In this document: positions 14,756-17,038 of the stretch, one piece after another
How the letters are laid out: each line of letters opens with the position of its first letter
How positions within the stretch are numbered: position 1 is the first letter of the stretch
Assembly (NCBI GenBank): GCA_012523605.1
Contig: JAAYTY010000009.1
Span: 1 to 17,038 of the forward strand
Length of the DNA: 17,038 nt
Direction: 5' to 3'
Origin: Candidatus Fermentibacterota bacterium
Lineage (GTDB): Bacteria > Fermentibacterota > Fermentibacteria > Fermentibacterales > Fermentibacteraceae
Position numbers and translations under genes: made by a program
The notes under the pieces: generated by a model
Seen by the model: only the letters and a program-made list of their open reading frames with translations
What the model was told of the DNA's origin: nothing
The model's database searches: none

Positions 14756-16011
14756 TACTCCTGCTTCTCGCTCTCGTCTGCAGCCCCGGGCTGGCGGACA
14801 GAGTGGTGGCCGTGGTGGCGGAGCGCCCCGTGCTTCATTCCGATGTCCTGTCCAGACTGGCGGAGAGCGGATCTCCGCCCGGTGCCCTCCCGGGCGACCC
14901 CTCCTACGAGAAGGCTCTGGAAGAGATCATCGGCGAGCTTGTAATAGTCGAGACTGCGAGGTCGGAGGGCTACTACCCCTCCCCGGCCGAGCTCGAGGTT
15001 CTGGTCAGCGAGAGGCTGGCCCAGATCGAGTCCGGGCTCGGCGGCGAGGAACAGCTTCTCGCCGCGCTGGCCTCCACCGGCATGACAATGGGCGAGTACC
15101 GGACGCGCCTGGGGGAGTTCATCGGCGACCAGCAGGCCGCTCAGCGTTTCGTTTCCGACCATGCCGGGAGAGACCTCGCAGCAGTGCCTGCCGACCCCGC
15201 CGCGTACCTCCAGTCGAACCTGGAACTGCTGGAGGAAAAGCTGATGCCCCGCCATCTCGGGTGGATCCTTTTCCCGGTTCTTCCTTCGGACAGCGCGTGC
15301 CGGGAGGCGGAAGAGCTTCTCTGGTCTCTCCGCTCCCGCATCGAGTCGGGAGAGAGCTTCGAGGATCTCGCCGGGATCTGGTCGGAGGATCCGGGATCCG
15401 CCCAGTCCGGCGGCGATCTCGGAGAGTTCGCCCCTGGCGACATGACGCCCTGCTTCGAGGCGGCTCTCGCGGATCTGGCTCCGGGTGAGACCTCCCCGCC
15501 GTTCAGGTCGCCATACGGCGTCCATCTCGCCAGGCTCGACGCCCGTTCGGAGTCAGGATCCATGGAAGCGCATCACATCCTCCGCATCGTACCGCCGACC
15601 GCCTCCGACCTTCAGCGTACGATTGACACCGCCTCCGCGGTGGCCGATTCCATATCGCAGGGGCTCCTGTCCTTCGACGAAGCCGTGCGGAGATACAGCG
15701 CCGACCCGCTAACGCGGGGCTCCGGAGGGGACCTCGGAGTGGTGTTCGTCGCGCAGATGCTGCCCGAAGCCGTACAGGGGGTCGCCGGGCTTTCCGCCGG
15801 AGACGTGTGCGGGCCCGTGGCCGTCCAGGAGGGCACCGCGGCAGCCGTGATCACGCTGCTCGAAGACTCACTCCGCATAGACTGGTCGGGCTACGACCGG
15901 ACCTGGCTGTCGGATCTGGCGGGCAGTATCGCGTACGAGCACGCCGTGGAAAGCCTCGTCGATTCGCTGAGCGGCTTCGTGACGGTCGTCCGTCCCCTCT
16001 ATGAGGATTGA
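14752..16011 (+). CDS. surA: SurA-type periplasmic chaperone with two parvulin domains
   Basis: A 419-residue protein with SurA architecture. A short signal peptide (MILLLLALVCSPGLA|DR) is followed by DRVVAVVAERPVLHSDVLSR, the hallmark N-terminal SurA strand-helix, and the helical chaperone module. Parvulin domain 1 spans about 163-263 (MPRHLGWILFP, IESGESFEDLAGIWSEDPGS, GGDLGEF). Parvulin domain 2 spans about 270-375 (MEAHHILRIV, LSFDEAVRRYSADPLTRGSG, GGDLGVV). SurA escorts unfolded beta-barrel proteins to the BAM complex in diderm bacteria, so its presence is good evidence for an outer membrane. The start is TTG 14752 in a TTGA overlap. It overlaps the S4 gene by 11 nt. Confidence 0.9.
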   Translation: MILLLLALVCSPGLADRVVAVVAERPVLHSDVLSRLAESGSPPGALPGDPSYEKALEEIIGELVIVETARSEGYYPSPAELEVLVSERLAQIESGLGGEEQLLAALASTGMTMGEYRTRLGEFIGDQQAAQRFVSDHAGRDLAAVPADPAAYLQSNLELLEEKLMPRHLGWILFPVLPSDSACREAEELLWSLRSRIESGESFEDLAGIWSEDPGSAQSGGDLGEFAPGDMTPCFEAALADLAPGETSPPFRSPYGVHLARLDARSESGSMEAHHILRIVPPTASDLQRTIDTASAVADSISQGLLSFDEAVRRYSADPLTRGSGGDLGVVFVAQMLPEAVQGVAGLSAGDVCGPVAVQEGTAAAVITLLEDSLRIDWSGYDRTWLSDLAGSIAYEHAVESLVDSLSGFVTVVRPLYED

Positions 16012-16264
16012 CATCTTCGCAAGGGCGACCGGTCTCCTCAAGTCGAGAGAGACGGCGAAGAAGGCCTGCAGCGGGGGCTTCGCCCTGATCAACGGCAGGG
16101 AGGCGAGGCCGTCCTCCGAGGTGGCGCCGGGCGACACGATCGAGCTCGAATTCCCCGACGGCAGGACTGCGCGGTACGAGGTGCTGGCGATCCCCGGACC
16201 GGGCAGCGTGCCCAAGAGCAGGCGCTGCGAGTACCTGAAGATCCTCGGCGGAGAAGGCGACTGA
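16001..16264 (+). CDS. Small S4-domain RNA-binding protein (RqcP/Hsp15-like)
   Basis: An 87-residue protein made almost entirely of one S4 domain: MRIDIFARATGLLKSRETAK, CSGGFALINGREARPSSEV and APGDTIELEF match the RqcP (YabO)/HslR pattern of MRLDKFLK..L.K.R..A...C..G...VNG..AKPS..V.PGD. RqcP is a ribosome-associated quality-control factor working on obstructed large subunits with C-terminal tailing; Hsp15 acts similarly in proteobacteria. Size equals that of RqcP. The ATG sits inside the end of surA (11-nt overlap), and its last base is shared with the ftsE start. No RqcH partner is in this window. S4 identity is firm; the RqcP assignment is inferred. Confidence 0.82.
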   Translation: MRIDIFARATGLLKSRETAKKACSGGFALINGREARPSSEVAPGDTIELEFPDGRTARYEVLAIPGPGSVPKSRRCEYLKILGGEGD

Positions 16265-16944
16265 TGCTCGTCGAGTTCACCTCGGTCGGCAGGAACTATG
16301 GAGACTGGCCGGCGATCGACGAAGTGAGCTTCGGTGTGGAACCCGGCGAGTTCGTAGTGATTTCCGGGCCCAGCGGAGCCGGCAAGACCACCATCCTGCG
16401 GCTGGTGTGGATGGGCGATCTCCCGTCGAGGGGGCGTGTGGAGGTCGCCGGATTCGGATCCGACAGAATGCGCCCTCTCGATTATGCTCTCCTGCGGAGG
16501 AAGATCGGCATCGTTTTCCAGGACTTCAGACTGCTTCCCGACAGGACGGTATTCGACAATGTCGCCCTTCCTCTGCAGGTGTCCGGAGCCTCCCCCGCCT
16601 CCGTCAGGAAGAGGGTGTTCGCGCTCCTCGCCGAGATGGGGCTCAGCCATCGGAGGGCTGCGCTCCCGCACGAGCTCTCGGGAGGAGAACAGCAGAGGGT
16701 CGCGGTGGCGAGGGCGATGGTCGCCCACCCGGTTCTGCTCCTGGCAGACGAGCCGACGGGCAACCTGGACCCCGAGGTCTCCAGGCACGTGATCGATCTT
16801 CTGCTCGATATCAACAGAGGCGGCACGGCGGTCATGATGGCCACGCACGACCCGAGAAGGGTGCCGCCAGGCAGGGCCAGGTTCCTTTTCCTGCGACAGG
16901 GCAGGCTCATCAGTCCGGGTGACTGGCGGGGAGGGGAGGTCTGA
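16264..16944 (+). CDS. ftsE: Cell division ATP-binding protein FtsE
   Basis: A 226-residue ABC ATPase. Walker A is GPSGAGKTT (35-43), the Q-loop VFQDFRLLPDRTVFDNVALPL is strongly FtsE-like (Gln86), the signature is LSGGEQQR (138-145), Walker B LLLADEPTGNLD (158-169) and the H-loop ATHD (His195). With FtsX it forms a Type VII ABC complex that does not transport but drives periplasmic peptidoglycan hydrolases at the division site. ATG 16264 shares a base with the S4 stop. The next gene begins like FtsX and overlaps by one base, confirming the call over the related LolD family. The M23 enzyme encoded at 6710-8071 belongs to the hydrolase superfamily that FtsEX regulates in other bacteria, though no direct link is shown. 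Confidence 0.93.
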   Translation: MLVEFTSVGRNYGDWPAIDEVSFGVEPGEFVVISGPSGAGKTTILRLVWMGDLPSRGRVEVAGFGSDRMRPLDYALLRRKIGIVFQDFRLLPDRTVFDNVALPLQVSGASPASVRKRVFALLAEMGLSHRRAALPHELSGGEQQRVAVARAMVAHPVLLLADEPTGNLDPEVSRHVIDLLLDINRGGTAVMMATHDPRRVPPGRARFLFLRQGRLISPGDWRGGEV

Positions 16945-17038
16945 TGCTCCACCTCGTGATGTCGGTGCTCCGGGAGACGTGGCTGAACCTCAGGGGCAAG
17001 CAGGCGTCCGTCGCCCTCACCCTCCTCATGACCAGCCT
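16944..17038 (+). CDS. ftsX: FtsX, N-terminal fragment cut by the window edge
   Basis: The frame opens with MLHLVMSVLRETWLNLRGKQ and continues into ASVALTLLMTS at the window end. A short amphipathic cytosolic start followed by the beginning of a first membrane helix is the usual FtsX N-terminus. ATG 16944 shares a base with the ftsE stop and has GGGAGG 4 nt upstream. Only 31 codons are visible, so the call rests on ftsE context as well as sequence. Confidence 0.8.
   Translation, partial: MLHLVMSVLRETWLNLRGKQASVALTLLMTS

Overview
This is a dense, strongly GC-rich stretch of bacterial chromosome. It carries housekeeping and cell-envelope genes, almost all joined by 1-22 nt start/stop overlaps. 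Two lipoproteins, several signal peptides and a set of SurA/parvulin-family proteins next to ftsEX point to a diderm (outer-membrane) bacterium. Heavy use of AGG for arginine, frequent GTG/TTG starts and the gene combination look more like a poorly cultured, FCB-like or candidate-phylum lineage than a model proteobacterium. That placement is inference: there is no rRNA or tRNA in the window.

Region 1 (1-4668, + strand). The left edge is an 82-bp palindromic repeat with 9-bp periodicity. It abuts, and apparently interrupts, the C-terminal end of an nfeD gene. A tightly packed run follows: a slipin/SPFH protein, dapA and dapB (first two committed steps of diaminopimelate/lysine synthesis), a Memo-family protein, an AMMECR1-family protein and a small coiled-coil lipoprotein. 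Memo and AMMECR1 are two parts of the uncharacterised AmmeMemoRadiSam set. A perfect 11-bp GC hairpin closes the run.

Region 2 (4673-5899, - strand). tyrS converges on that hairpin. It is read from a good sigma70-type promoter in the 98-bp gap it shares with the divergent gene upp.

Region 3 (5998-11432, + strand). upp (pyrimidine salvage), an M23 murein endopeptidase whose signal peptide seems to need a non-canonical start, and mfd (transcription-coupled repair).

Region 4 (11483 to the right edge, + strand). After a short AT-richer gap with a possible promoter come four consecutive SurA/PpiC-type proteins with different predicted anchoring: a lipoprotein with a degenerate parvulin region, a secreted single-parvulin protein, a membrane-anchored single-parvulin protein, and a SurA with two parvulin domains. 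They are followed by a small RqcP/Hsp15-like S4 protein, ftsE and the start of ftsX. This reads as an envelope-biogenesis operon linking periplasmic protein folding to FtsEX control of division and wall hydrolysis.

No phage, IS transposase, CRISPR array, defence island or RNA gene is visible. The most notable points are the repeat in nfeD, the quadruple SurA-family array, the Memo-AMMECR1 pair translationally coupled to dapAB, and the unusual M23 start. No interval over 300 bp lacks a gene; the largest gap is the 98 bp between tyrS and upp.
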